Below, in pieces: positions 34,630 to 43,659 of a stretch of DNA of 49,742 nt. The stretch spans positions 1 through 49,742 of the forward strand of contig JANQQK010000089.1 in assembly GCA_028289375.1 (NCBI GenBank). The letters run 5' to 3'. The DNA is from Phycisphaerae bacterium (GTDB lineage: Bacteria > Planctomycetota > Phycisphaerae > UBA1845). The notes under the pieces are model-generated. The model did not search any database, was not told the origin of the DNA, and saw only the letters and a list, made by a program, of their open reading frames with translations. Every line of letters begins with the position of its first letter. The first letter of the stretch is position 1. Position numbers and translations under genes: made by a program.

Positions 34630-36558
34630 ATGGTCGATTCCAAATCCCTTGCGTTTCTCAGCCTCGTTGTGCTGCTTTCGGCTGGATTGGCCTACGCCGA
34701 CGGCCCTTGTCCGTGCGATGCCAACGCCGACGTGATGGGCGTCGTCACCCCGATCGATCTCGACATCATCACCCGCTGTGTCGACGGCGACTGCACCGAT
34801 TGCGCAACCAACTGTGATGTGAATTGTGATGGGGCTGTCGATCTCCAGGATGTTTCCGTCGCGCAGTGCCAATTGGGCACGATTGATCCGTCCTGCTGCG
34901 CTGCCACCGTGACCGGTGCGTGCTGCATCGACGGGCGCGTCTGCGTGCAGGCGTCACAGGCGGTCTGCCTGACCATCGAGGACGCCCGCTATCTCGGTGA
35001 TGGCACGATGTGTGCGGCTGGCGGTTGCGACTGCAACAACAATGGCGTCGATGACCGGATCGATCTGAACAACAACGTCGACAACGATTGCAACCGCAAC
35101 GGCGTGCCCGATCTCTGCGAGATCCCGGTATCAAGTCCGATTCCGGGTGGTCCGTTCTTCTGCGACATCCCGGCCAATTGCGCCGAGGACTGCAATCTGA
35201 ACGCGGTGCCCGATGAGTGCGACATCGAGCGGTGCGGCGCGGGGGTGCCGGGTTCGCCGGATTGCCAGGATTGCAACAACAATCAGGTGCCCGATCAGTG
35301 CGACATCGTCGGTGGCACCTCAACGGACATCGATGGCAACTTCACGCCCGACGAGTGTGTTTTCTGGGATGGCGAAGGCGGCAACAATTTCTGGGGGGAT
35401 CCTCTGAACTGGAATCCGGATGGCCTACCGCAGCCGTTGGACCCCGTGACGATTGCGGGGGCTGCCACGGTCGTGCAGCTGGATGTGCCTGCCCAGATTC
35501 GCTCCCTGCGGATCATCGATCAGGCGCGCGTGTCCATCTCCTCGCCCGATCCGGCGCACAATTTGCAGCTTCAAAATGGATTGCTGGTGCGTGGAAGTCT
35601 GCGACTTGGCAACAATCGTTTCGTCGACGTGGTGAACGGTGATGCGGTCATCGGGTCGGCTGGTTCCCTGCGTCGCGAAGGCACGGATCCGCTGGAACAA
35701 GCCGCACTCATCGTGGGTAACGGTAACCTGAAATTGCTCGAAGGCATCGCCGCTCAGCCACGCGGCGAGATTGTGCTCGAAGGGCAGATGGAGCTTCGCG
35801 TGCTCGCGGGTGATTTCGAGGTCGATGGACGCAACGCCGTCGGGTGCGATGTTCTCCCGTTCGTCGGACCGGACTGTACACCACCCCTGCTCGAATTGAC
35901 GAAGGAAACCAAAGCCCAGGTCCAGGGGAAGATGGTGATGAAGGGCTCTGTTGAGATCAAGGCCGGCAAAACGGCTGCATCGTCTCTTAATGGCACCTCC
36001 GCATCGAGCGCGCCAAGCGCTGCCGGCTCACCGGATCACCAGCTCATTCTTGGCGGCAACTTCAAGAACCAAGCCACCCAGCCGCAGTGTTTCGATTTCA
36101 TCGATGGCGGCATTCGCTTCGACACGAACTTCACAAGTTTCGCCGCATCCGGCAAGGGTGTTCCGCAGGAGTTCGAGGTCGCGCGCACAGACATCGGTCC
36201 CGACCTGGCGGGTCTGGAAGGAAATTTCGCCATCGGCCTGATCACCATCGACGCGCCGACGCGCCTTGTCTTCGTTGACCGGTTTGACAACGACGGCGAC
36301 GCACAGGCGGTCCCGGAAGCTCAGTATGTCGACACGCTGTGCCCCAACCCCGGCAGTGAGGTGGATCTCGTCGGCGTCAATGTCTATTACGTCGAGCTGT
36401 GCGGCATGGGATTCACGCAGTCGGGTAGCGGCGCGTTGATTCCCATCGGTCCGCCGGTCCCAGCCGCCTCCGGATTCGCCATGTTCGTACTCGCGTCGAT
36501 CATGACACTTGTGGTGGTTCGAATCTTCCGAAAGGAACAGCACCGAGCGGCTGCATAG
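34630..36558 (+). CDS. Large secreted Cys/Asp-rich protein with thrombospondin-3-like repeats and C-terminal anchor
   Basis: A 642-residue protein with signal peptide SLAFLSLVVLLSAGLAYA. Residues about 24-85 hold a dockerin-like pair (CDANADVMGVVTPIDLDIIT, CDVNCDGAVDLQDVSVAQC). Residues about 130-240 hold repeats DCNNNGVDDRIDL, DCNRNGVPDLCEI, DCNLNAVPDECDI and DCNNNQVPDQCDI, resembling calcium-binding type-3 thrombospondin repeats. The rest is beta-rich. It ends VPAASGFAMFVLASIMTLVV, Arg, IFRKEQ: a Pro-containing motif, a helix and a basic tail, like PEP-CTERM/IPTL-type sorting signals. AGGAGAG precedes the ATG at 34630. The 242-bp upstream gap contains a perfect hairpin CACCGGT/ACCGGTG (34545-34563) in the probable leader. 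Confidence 0.83.
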   Translation: MVDSKSLAFLSLVVLLSAGLAYADGPCPCDANADVMGVVTPIDLDIITRCVDGDCTDCATNCDVNCDGAVDLQDVSVAQCQLGTIDPSCCAATVTGACCIDGRVCVQASQAVCLTIEDARYLGDGTMCAAGGCDCNNNGVDDRIDLNNNVDNDCNRNGVPDLCEIPVSSPIPGGPFFCDIPANCAEDCNLNAVPDECDIERCGAGVPGSPDCQDCNNNQVPDQCDIVGGTSTDIDGNFTPDECVFWDGEGGNNFWGDPLNWNPDGLPQPLDPVTIAGAATVVQLDVPAQIRSLRIIDQARVSISSPDPAHNLQLQNGLLVRGSLRLGNNRFVDVVNGDAVIGSAGSLRREGTDPLEQAALIVGNGNLKLLEGIAAQPRGEIVLEGQMELRVLAGDFEVDGRNAVGCDVLPFVGPDCTPPLLELTKETKAQVQGKMVMKGSVEIKAGKTAASSLNGTSASSAPSAAGSPDHQLILGGNFKNQATQPQCFDFIDGGIRFDTNFTSFAASGKGVPQEFEVARTDIGPDLAGLEGNFAIGLITIDAPTRLVFVDRFDNDGDAQAVPEAQYVDTLCPNPGSEVDLVGVNVYYVELCGMGFTQSGSGALIPIGPPVPAASGFAMFVLASIMTLVVVRIFRKEQHRAAA

Positions 36559-36576
36559 CGCCGATTCGCGATTCCA

Positions 36577-36588
36577 AATTCGCGAATT
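36577..36588. promoter_or_regulatory. Palindrome AATTCGCGAATT upstream of the flotillin operon
   Basis: A perfect 12-bp palindrome lies 18 bp after the preceding stop and about 150 bp before the NfeD-like start. It could be an operator or a weak terminator stem; no T-tract follows. Confidence 0.25.
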
Positions 36589-36737
36589 GATTGTAATCGT
36601 CAGAAATCTCCCAATGTCATACACTGTTGGTGCGCTAAGTCGCTCTGTGGTCGGCTTGCGCGTCATGGCACCTCATCGGGATACGACTTGTGCAAAATGC
36701 GCTGACAACCTGGGCCAGTTATCCCACGACGCTCGCA

Positions 36738-37364
36738 ATGGCCGCGTTTGAAACAGCCTACATCGCGAGCCTGATCATCGGCGGTGGGTTGATGTTCGTG
36801 TCAACGTTCCTCGGATCGGACGCCGATGCCGACATCGAATTCGGCGACGTGGATGCGGATTTCGATCTGGATGTCGACGCAGATGCGGATATCCCCCACG
36901 ACCCGTCGGCCATGTCGCTGGCGGCGTGGTTCTCGATGCAATTCGTCGTCTATTTCCTGGCCGCGTTCGGCTTGATCGGTGTCGTGCTGACGTACATGTC
37001 GGACGCGTCGACAATGTTCGTTGCGATTGTCGCCATCATCGTTGGCATCGCCGTCGGGCAGACCGCACACCACACGTTCCGCTACCTCAAACAGAGCGGT
37101 TCCGACAGCGCGCCGACGACGGCCGACTTCCACGCAAGGCCCGCCCGCGTCACGATGATGGTTCAGCCATCTCAGCGCGGCGAAGTGGCCGTCATGGTAA
37201 GAGGGCGCGAACGATTCGTGCCCGCCCGCCCAAAGCATCCAGACCAGTCCTTCAACGTCGGCGACGCCGTCGTGATCGTCTGCTATGAAGCCGGCACCGC
37301 CGACATCATCAGCAAAGAGGAACACGACTTCGTCGCCAACAAACCGATCGGAGAATCATCATGA
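36738..37364 (+). CDS. NfeD-like membrane protein, flotillin partner
   Basis: A 208-residue protein. A helix lies at the N-terminus, then an acidic low-complexity loop of DAD repeats (about 27-55), two more helices (about 60-115), and a C-terminal beta-barrel-like domain (about 130-195; FNVGDAVVIVCYEAGTADII) of the NfeD/YuaF OB-fold type. In Bacillus, YuaF is encoded next to flotillin and works with it in membrane microdomains. The stop overlaps the flotillin start by ATGA. ATG 36738 starts directly before the first helix; a GTG at 36690 in frame is an alternative. Confidence 0.75.
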   Translation: MAAFETAYIASLIIGGGLMFVSTFLGSDADADIEFGDVDADFDLDVDADADIPHDPSAMSLAAWFSMQFVVYFLAAFGLIGVVLTYMSDASTMFVAIVAIIVGIAVGQTAHHTFRYLKQSGSDSAPTTADFHARPARVTMMVQPSQRGEVAVMVRGRERFVPARPKHPDQSFNVGDAVVIVCYEAGTADIISKEEHDFVANKPIGESS

Positions 37365-38701
37365 CCATGATCATCGCACAAAATGGATGGCAAGCCGGTT
37401 TCGCCATCGGACTTGGCGCGCTCTTTTTCATCGTGGCCTTTCTCGTGCTCGTGGCCAAGTTCATGGTCGTTGGAAATCCGTCGGAACTGCTCGTCATCAG
37501 CGGCAAGAAATCAGGTGGGATGGGCTACCGCACACTCATCGGCGGGCGCACCGTCGTCATCCCGATCATCGAGAAGGTCGCGCGACTCTCTCTGCGCAAC
37601 ATGCAGGTAGGCCTCGAAGTGAAAGCGCAATCCGGCGGCGGCAAGATGATCCCGATCACCGTGACCGGCGTCGCCAACGTCAAGGTCGCATCCGATCCGG
37701 AAATCCGCGGCAGCGCCATCGAACGTTTCCTCGGCCAACCGCAGGTCGAGATGGAACGCGTCGCACGGGAGACACTCGAGGGCGGCCTCCGCGCGGTCAT
37801 CGGCAAGATGACGCCCGAAGAAATTGTCGAGGACCGCGATAAGTTCGTGGCCACCGTGATGAACGAGGTCAGCGACGACTTCCGCAAGCTTGGTCTGGTC
37901 ATCGATTCGGTCAACATCCAGAACGTGCATGACGAGGATCAGTACCTCGACTCCATCGCCCGCAAAGCGTCGGCCGAGGTCCGTGCCAACGCACGCCAGT
38001 ACGAAGCCCAGCGCAAGTCCGAAGCCGACATCAAGGAAGCAGAAGCCGATGCCCTCGCCAGACAGGCACGCGCCGAACGCGATGCCGAAGCCAAGTCCGC
38101 CGAAGCAGCCGGCTTCCAGAAATCAGAACAAGCACGACTCGAAGCCGAGAAAGCCATCGCCGAGTCCAACAATGCCCTCCGCATCAGAAAGGCCGAACTC
38201 GCCAGAGAAGCTTCGCTCAAGGAGGCCGAGACCCAGACGGCTGCCGCCAAAGCAGAAGAAGCGCGACTTCTCGCCACCGAGGTCAAACACGCCAACGCCG
38301 ATCGCGATGTTGCCAAAGCAAAGGCCGAAGGTGCCGCCGCCAAGATCCTCGAGGAGGGCAAGGCCCGCGCCGCCGCCATTCAGGCCATCGGACAGTCCAT
38401 CCAGAAACACCCCGATGCGCTGAAGGTCATGCTCACCGAAATGATGCCCAACATCGTCAGCGAGATGACCCGCACCATCGCCAACGTGCAACTCGGCGAC
38501 ATCACCGTCATCGATTCAGGCGACGGCCAAGCCATTTCCGGCGCCGCCATGGGAAGGGCACGCATGTTGGCCGACTCACTCGGCACGATCGAATCCGTAC
38601 TCGGCATCGACCTGCGCGACCTGACGCAGAACATCGCCGCCAACATGACCACCAAGAACGGCATCGGCTCAGCGGACAATAACGCAGGTGATGATGCTTG
38701 A
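37361..38701 (+). CDS. Flotillin-family SPFH-domain protein
   Basis: A 446-residue protein. An N-terminal membrane helix (about 12-33, FAIGLGALFFIVAFLVLVAK) is followed by an SPFH/PHB domain (about 35-200, with GGRTVVIPIIEKVARLSLRN and GKMTPEEIVEDRDKF) and a long Glu/Ala-rich coiled coil (about 205-345, many EAE and AEAE repeats), then a helical C-terminal part. It should scaffold functional membrane microdomains. It is translationally coupled to the NfeD-like gene, a pairing conserved in many bacteria, which supports both calls. Confidence 0.92.
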   Translation: MTMIIAQNGWQAGFAIGLGALFFIVAFLVLVAKFMVVGNPSELLVISGKKSGGMGYRTLIGGRTVVIPIIEKVARLSLRNMQVGLEVKAQSGGGKMIPITVTGVANVKVASDPEIRGSAIERFLGQPQVEMERVARETLEGGLRAVIGKMTPEEIVEDRDKFVATVMNEVSDDFRKLGLVIDSVNIQNVHDEDQYLDSIARKASAEVRANARQYEAQRKSEADIKEAEADALARQARAERDAEAKSAEAAGFQKSEQARLEAEKAIAESNNALRIRKAELAREASLKEAETQTAAAKAEEARLLATEVKHANADRDVAKAKAEGAAAKILEEGKARAAAIQAIGQSIQKHPDALKVMLTEMMPNIVSEMTRTIANVQLGDITVIDSGDGQAISGAAMGRARMLADSLGTIESVLGIDLRDLTQNIAANMTTKNGIGSADNNAGDDA

Positions 38702-38735
38702 TTGATTTCGGTTGAAAATGGCGAATTGTGAAGCG

Positions 38736-39536
38736 TCAGGCGGACGGTGTCGGCCCTGGTGTGCGGCGCTCAAAAAGGAGTGAACACCACACGCCAACCC
38801 AGTACGTACCCCACGCAAACAGAATCGCGAGAATGGCGGACACCGAGACCGTGACCACGGACGCCAGCATCCCCACGCCGGCCAGCACCCCTTCACCGCC
38901 GGCCAACTCCTCGACCAGTTTGAACACGTCGTCCGACCGCATCGCCTCGCACACCGCCGCATCGAGATAGCCCGCCGACATCCCGATACGCGTGGCCACG
39001 ATCGACCCCATCTCGAAGTAGTCACCCGGCAGATTCGTCAGTGGTGCCAACCCGACCACCAGCGAGATGCCGAAGATGATCGCACTCCGCCGACGCGCCG
39101 CCAGCTTCAGCAATGGAATCCCCGGTATGATCGACAGCACGAATGGCCCGAAATCCGTGGCCAGATACACAAGGTCCGACCCACCGGTATCGAACCCGGT
39201 CAACTGCCCCGCGTACTCACTGCCCGGCTTGACGAAGTCGAACACCTTCGCCAGCAGCGTTCCGCCATACTTCGCGTCAAGCTGCAACTCCGTCACCGTC
39301 CCGCCGGTCAACACGCACCCAGCCACATGCAGCAACTCATGAATCGGCACGTAGATGAACCACGTGATGACAGCCGTCAGCACGATCGCAAACGCCATCA
39401 TCCCCCGCCGCTCATGACCCACCAACTGCCGCGCCAACCCGTCCGCGAGGTCATAGATCGGCTCAAGAAAAAAACGCTGCACACCGCGTCCCCGCGGCCC
39501 GGGAGCGAGAGTCCCTTTTTCCTTAGTATCCACCAT
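38736..39536 (-). CDS. Integral membrane protein with HELLH motif (putative intramembrane metalloprotease-like)
   Basis: A 266-residue protein with about five or six hydrophobic helices. VPIHELLHVAGCVLTGG (about 63-79) lies at the end of a helix and has the HExxH form of intramembrane metalloproteases (M50/DUF3267-like). I cannot see a convincing third ligand of the NPDG type, although LGPLTNLPGDYF-like residues occur later in the chain. Function is unassigned. Its start overlaps the end of the next membrane gene by 14 bp, so the two are probably coupled. Confidence 0.7.
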   Translation of the reverse strand: MVDTKEKGTLAPGPRGRGVQRFFLEPIYDLADGLARQLVGHERRGMMAFAIVLTAVITWFIYVPIHELLHVAGCVLTGGTVTELQLDAKYGGTLLAKVFDFVKPGSEYAGQLTGFDTGGSDLVYLATDFGPFVLSIIPGIPLLKLAARRRSAIIFGISLVVGLAPLTNLPGDYFEMGSIVATRIGMSAGYLDAAVCEAMRSDDVFKLVEELAGGEGVLAGVGMLASVVTVSVSAILAILFAWGTYWVGVWCSLLFERRTPGPTPSA

Positions 39537-40389
39537 ATCCGTAAGTATCAGCCGCTTCCGTCAACTTCGCCACCACTGCCGCCGCAGCCACCGGCACCAC
39601 GACAAGGCCCATGCGAATTGCAAACCCCAGCCAACCGGTGCGTCGGCGCAGGAACGTCAATTCCGATGCAAACCCCAATACCGGTCCCGCCAGCACCATC
39701 ATCGCCACGTACCACTTGAAATCCAACGCCGTCAGATAGCCACTCGCCAAGAGATGTCCGATCATGACAGCCAACACCGTCACCGCACCGTCGAACCAGC
39801 GCGCCTCCTTCCGCCACAGCGTCACCAAAAACACCCCGCCAAGCGCCGCCGCCAATCCACCAGCCAACTGCCCATACGACGCCGTCCCCGACAACACCAG
39901 CACGCCGCTCATCACCGCCACGAACATCCCATACGTCACCACGAACGACCGCCCAGGCCAACGCATTGCCTGACCGCGCAGGCACAACCACAGCCCCGCA
40001 ATGACCGCCGTCAATCCCGTCAACCAGTATGTCGCTTCCGTGGACTCCCACGTATGCTCGCGAAAACTCCGCGTCATCATCCAGATGGCCGCAAACCCAA
40101 CCCCGATCGCCCCCAACCACTGCATCCACCACGCCCGCAACCAACGCGCACTAACCGCCCCCACCAACCCCGCCGCGACAGCCACGTACGGCACCACCTG
40201 TGTCGAACCCAGCGGCGGAACCTCAGGCCAACCCTTGATCAGCACATAGCTCGCCCCAGTTCCAACACCCAGCGCCAACGCCGCCGCCCAGCCAACATCG
40301 CGCTCCCCAGCCTTCCACATCCGCCCCAGCAGCAGCATCAACACCGCCGCGATCACCGCCGGCCCTGCACTTTGGATCACAATATCCAT
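39523..40389 (-). CDS. Polytopic membrane protein of unknown function
   Basis: A 288-residue protein of about nine or ten hydrophobic helices with short loops and no recognised motif. The start is the ATG at 40389, with GAGG 5 nt upstream; a GTG 6 bp earlier overlaps that ribosome binding site. It overlaps the downstream HELLH membrane gene by 14 bp, suggesting a two-protein membrane unit. Confidence 0.7.
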   Translation of the reverse strand: MDIVIQSAGPAVIAAVLMLLLGRMWKAGERDVGWAAALALGVGTGASYVLIKGWPEVPPLGSTQVVPYVAVAAGLVGAVSARWLRAWWMQWLGAIGVGFAAIWMMTRSFREHTWESTEATYWLTGLTAVIAGLWLCLRGQAMRWPGRSFVVTYGMFVAVMSGVLVLSGTASYGQLAGGLAAALGGVFLVTLWRKEARWFDGAVTVLAVMIGHLLASGYLTALDFKWYVAMMVLAGPVLGFASELTFLRRRTGWLGFAIRMGLVVVPVAAAAVVAKLTEAADTYGYGGY

Positions 40390-40489
40390 CGCCACCTCAC
40401 CATGTCGTCGCCATCAACAAAACGGCTGCCCCGCGCATCCACGCGGGCCATCCGTCTTGAATCTCTGTCAGAGCAAATGCACTACCAAC

Positions 40490-41059
40490 CTATTTCTTGT
40501 TGGCTTCGATGCTCACCTTCACTGTCACCTCATCGCCGAGTCCCTGCCCGACCATGTAGTTCATCCCGAAGTCGCTCCGCTTGATCACGAAGTGCCCTTC
40601 GAAACCGATCTTGTCGCCGCGCCCGGTCGACTTCGTGCCGACATGCTCCAGCTCGCACGACACGTCGTTCGTCTTGCCATGCATCTGCAGCTTGCCCGAC
40701 ACCATGTACATGTTCTCGCTCGTCTTCTTCACGTCCTTGCTCTTGAACGTGATCTTCGGAAACTCTTTCACATTGAAAAAGTCAGGACCCTTCAGATGCT
40801 TGTCCCGCCCACCATGAGCCGAGTCGATGCTGTCCGCCGCAATCTCGATCTCGAACTTGCTCTTCTCGGGGTTCGCTTCATCCCACTTGAGCTTGCCCTC
40901 GATCTTGTTGAACCGGCCATAGGCATACGCCACGTCCATGTGCTTCACACGGAACAGAACGGTCGTGTGGACACCATCCACTTCGTAACGATCCGCTGCC
41001 TGCACCAACGCGCCAGCAAACCCGAACATCAACAAACCGAGAACCATCTGCTTGCCCAT
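40490..41059 (-). CDS. YceI-family periplasmic protein
   Basis: A 189-residue protein with a signal peptide (VLGLLMFGFAGALVQA) and the YceI lipocalin-like fold: DRYEVDGVHTTVLFRVKHMD, FNKIEGKLKW, SIDSAHGGRDKHLKGPDFF, FPKITFKSK and LQMHGKTNDV. Family members bind isoprenoid-type lipids in a beta-barrel; the ligand here is unknown. The ATG at 41059 has AAGGAG 6 nt upstream; the longer frame to 41140 would place the signal peptide internally. Confidence 0.92.
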   Translation of the reverse strand: MGKQMVLGLLMFGFAGALVQAADRYEVDGVHTTVLFRVKHMDVAYAYGRFNKIEGKLKWDEANPEKSKFEIEIAADSIDSAHGGRDKHLKGPDFFNVKEFPKITFKSKDVKKTSENMYMVSGKLQMHGKTNDVSCELEHVGTKSTGRGDKIGFEGHFVIKRSDFGMNYMVGQGLGDEVTVKVSIEANKK

Positions 41060-41257
41060 CGCAAACTCCTTATCCGTGTCATCTTTCCAGGACCGATCCG
41101 CCCGCCAATCCCGCACCGGCCACGCGCCGTCCGGAGACACGGGCAGTATAGGCCAACACCCCCGAACCCGCCGCCCCGCCCCTCAAGTTACGAATACGAA
41201 ACATTCCGCCGCGTGGCCCTCGTGTCAGCCCGTTTCGCGCGTACAATCCGGGGTTTC

Positions 41258-41812
41258 ATGGACATCGAACCGCCCAAACCACATCCGCCCAACATCGCCG
41301 CCGCCTGCCGTCTGCAGCAGTCGCTCGTCGCCGGACTCACCATGGCGGTGCTGGCCGCCCTCGCCGCTGCCTACGTCGCCCGCCTCGAATCGCCGCCCCC
41401 GTCCGAGGGCAAGACCCCCATTCTCACCTACGTCGCCGTAGGCCACGGTGCGGTCGCCATCGTCATCGTCATGCTCGCGCCAGGCTGGGTCACCAACTCC
41501 GCCCGCCGCCGCATCGCCGATCATGCCCGCACGTCACCGACCCACCAAAAGCTCTCGACCCAGGATCAGCACAACCGCCTCAAGCTCCAACTCCTGCCCG
41601 TGTACACCACCCGGATCATCATCAACGCCGCCATCCTCGAGGGCGTCGCCATGATCGCCGTCGCCGCCTACTTCATCGACGCCCACCAACTTGCCCTGGC
41701 CATGGCACTCATCTTCGCGTTCTTCGTCGCCATCCAACTGCCCACCGTCGACCGCATCGAAACGTGGATGGACACCCAGATCCAACACATGCAATCACAC
41801 ACCGATCCATAA
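41258..41812 (+). CDS. Hypothetical membrane protein with four helices
   Basis: A 184-residue protein with four hydrophobic segments (about 24-44, 58-80, 120-140 and 144-165) and a charged cytoplasmic loop between the second and third. It is unrecognised. The ATG is preceded by GGGG. The frame is open far upstream to 40457, but that part is antisense to YceI. It is divergent from YceI across about 200 bp. Confidence 0.68.
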   Translation: MDIEPPKPHPPNIAAACRLQQSLVAGLTMAVLAALAAAYVARLESPPPSEGKTPILTYVAVGHGAVAIVIVMLAPGWVTNSARRRIADHARTSPTHQKLSTQDQHNRLKLQLLPVYTTRIIINAAILEGVAMIAVAAYFIDAHQLALAMALIFAFFVAIQLPTVDRIETWMDTQIQHMQSHTDP

Positions 41813-41871
41813 AGACCGACAACACCGGCACGCCAGCGCGGGTACAGTGTACATATGTAAGCATCCGTCCT

Positions 41872-41906
41872 GTAGCGTCATCCCTCGCAGGTGACGGGAA
41901 GGCAAC
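41872..41906 (+). repeat. GTAGCGYCAYCCC-type hairpin repeat forming the ribosome binding site of the next gene
   Basis: GTAGCGTCATCCCTCGCAGG followed by TGACGGGAAGGCAAC matches the units at 48268 and 48727 (GTAGCGCCACCCC...GGGTGGCGGGAAGGCA). The stem has changed from GCCAC/GTGGC to GTCAY/GGTGAC, a compensatory change. Its 3' end, GGGAAGG, sits 4 nt before the ATG at 41907 and serves as the Shine-Dalgarno sequence. Confidence 0.65.
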
Positions 41907-42713
41907 ATGCCCCGCATCGCATCAGAGACAACCGATGGCCACCCAAACTTCGACAGGTCGATACCAAACCGCCTCTTCCGCGCCCGAAGGACCCAACTCA
42001 TCGGTGGCCTGCTCCTCGCCATCTCCTTCTTCATGCCGGCCATCAAGTCATGTGGCAAACCACTCACGCCCTACACGGAACTGACGAGCATCACAGCCAA
42101 CATGAAGTCGCTCAGCGGTATCGCATTTGCATACACCCACTTCATCGCACCCTACGCCCTCGGTGTGGCCTTCGCATTGACCGCAATCGTCGCACTGCTG
42201 ATCCGACGCCCCATCAGTTTCGAAGGCCGCATTTTTGCCGCCATTCTGTTGCCGGCAGTCGCGTCACACGCGTTCTACTGGACGTACGAAATCTTCGCGA
42301 GCAACACCACAAGGCATCTTGCGCCGGCGGTCATCGGCGCCATTCTCGTTCCGTACGCCACGATCGCACTCGCAAGAGGCCGACCCATGAACCTGCCCAT
42401 CAAGTGCATCACGTCATGGGCCATCTTCGCGTGGTTCACTGCGATCCTCATCACGTCGCGCTCCTACTACGGCCTACGCATATCCGCCACCGGCGCCATC
42501 CTCATCGCCATCGGCACCTTCAGCGAACTCCGCGTAAGAACGCTCGCCACAATCGGCCAGACCCTCAAACACATCATCCTCTGCAACCCGACCCTGATCG
42601 ACCTCGACCCCAACCGCTGCAACGAATGCGGCTACAACATCTCCCACCTCACCATGCCCCGCTGCCCCGAGTGCGGACTGCCCTTCTCAACACCCCCCGA
42701 ACCGAACTTATAG
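41907..42713 (+). CDS. Membrane protein with C-terminal zinc ribbon
   Basis: A 268-residue protein with about six hydrophobic helices between residues 30 and 215, then a cytoplasmic tail with RCNECGYNISHLTMPRCPEC and GLPF. This double-CxxC ribbon is common at the end or start of planctomycete membrane proteins and probably binds zinc. Function is unknown. The ribosome binding site lies inside a repeat element. Confidence 0.75.
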   Translation: MPRIASETTDGHPNFDRSIPNRLFRARRTQLIGGLLLAISFFMPAIKSCGKPLTPYTELTSITANMKSLSGIAFAYTHFIAPYALGVAFALTAIVALLIRRPISFEGRIFAAILLPAVASHAFYWTYEIFASNTTRHLAPAVIGAILVPYATIALARGRPMNLPIKCITSWAIFAWFTAILITSRSYYGLRISATGAILIAIGTFSELRVRTLATIGQTLKHIILCNPTLIDLDPNRCNECGYNISHLTMPRCPECGLPFSTPPEPNL

Positions 42714-42840
42714 GACGCACACCTCACACCCAAACAGACGCCCCGATCCCCAGCCCGCCCCGCTTCGACGCACTCAACTCTTCCCCCGCCCCCTTCCGAT
42801 AAAATCACCGACAGGGACCGTCCAACATCGGAGCACACGG

Positions 42841-43608
42841 ATGACCACCGCGCTGACCAACGTACTGCCCACAGGCACCGACGACCTCATTGCCGCTCGC
42901 CTCCATTACCACCCCGCACCCACACCGGTCGCCGTCCAGCCACGAAAACGCGCCAGCATGCGCCAGGAAGAATACGACCTGCTCGACACCCTCATCCGCG
43001 CCGAACAACCCCAACACACCCTCGAAATAGGAATGGCCAACGGCGGAAGCACCCGTGTCTTCTGCCAAGCAATCGTCGACACCGATGGAACGTCGCACAC
43101 CGCCATTGACCCTTACCAGACACACCCTGACCACTGGGACTCCCAAGGTCTGCTCGAATTGCAGCTCGAAGAACTCGACCACTGCTTCGAGCTGATCGAA
43201 AAACCCAACTACCTCGCATTACCCCAACTGATTGCCGATGGCCGATCCTACGACGTGATCCTCATCGATGGCTGGCACTCGTTTGACCACACCCTGCTCG
43301 ACATGTTCTTCGCCGACAAACTGCTCAACAATGGTGGCCTGCTCATCATCCACGACACCTGCATGCCCGCCGTCCACAAAGCCTGCCGCTGGCTCGAAAC
43401 CCACAAGCCCTACAACCGCGTTTCCCCCGAACCGAAGGTCACGCTGTATTCACCAATCGCCCGTTTCGCCAAACGCATCGTCACAACCCTAAAGGGCCGC
43501 GCCGCCATCAACGACGCCCGCCGACGCCGCAACGATTGGTTCACCCTCGCCGCCTACCGCAAACAGGCCGACCACCTCATCCCCGACAACTTCCACGCCC
43601 CGTTCTGA
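42841..43608 (+). CDS. SAM-dependent methyltransferase (Methyltransf_24 type)
   Basis: A 255-residue protein. TLEIGMANGGSTRVF is the SAM-binding loop, AIDPYQTH ends strand two, and YDVILIDGWHSFDHTLLDMF and GGLLIIHDTCMPAVHKAC follow as in the family found in polysaccharide and O-antigen clusters. The metal-binding style (DGxHxFD) suggests an O-methyltransferase. The substrate is unknown. GGAG lies 8 nt before the ATG. Confidence 0.85.
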   Translation: MTTALTNVLPTGTDDLIAARLHYHPAPTPVAVQPRKRASMRQEEYDLLDTLIRAEQPQHTLEIGMANGGSTRVFCQAIVDTDGTSHTAIDPYQTHPDHWDSQGLLELQLEELDHCFELIEKPNYLALPQLIADGRSYDVILIDGWHSFDHTLLDMFFADKLLNNGGLLIIHDTCMPAVHKACRWLETHKPYNRVSPEPKVTLYSPIARFAKRIVTTLKGRAAINDARRRRNDWFTLAAYRKQADHLIPDNFHAPF

Positions 43609-43659
43609 TCGACACGAATCGACCCCAATCGTTGATCACCGGACCGACGCACATCAGCG

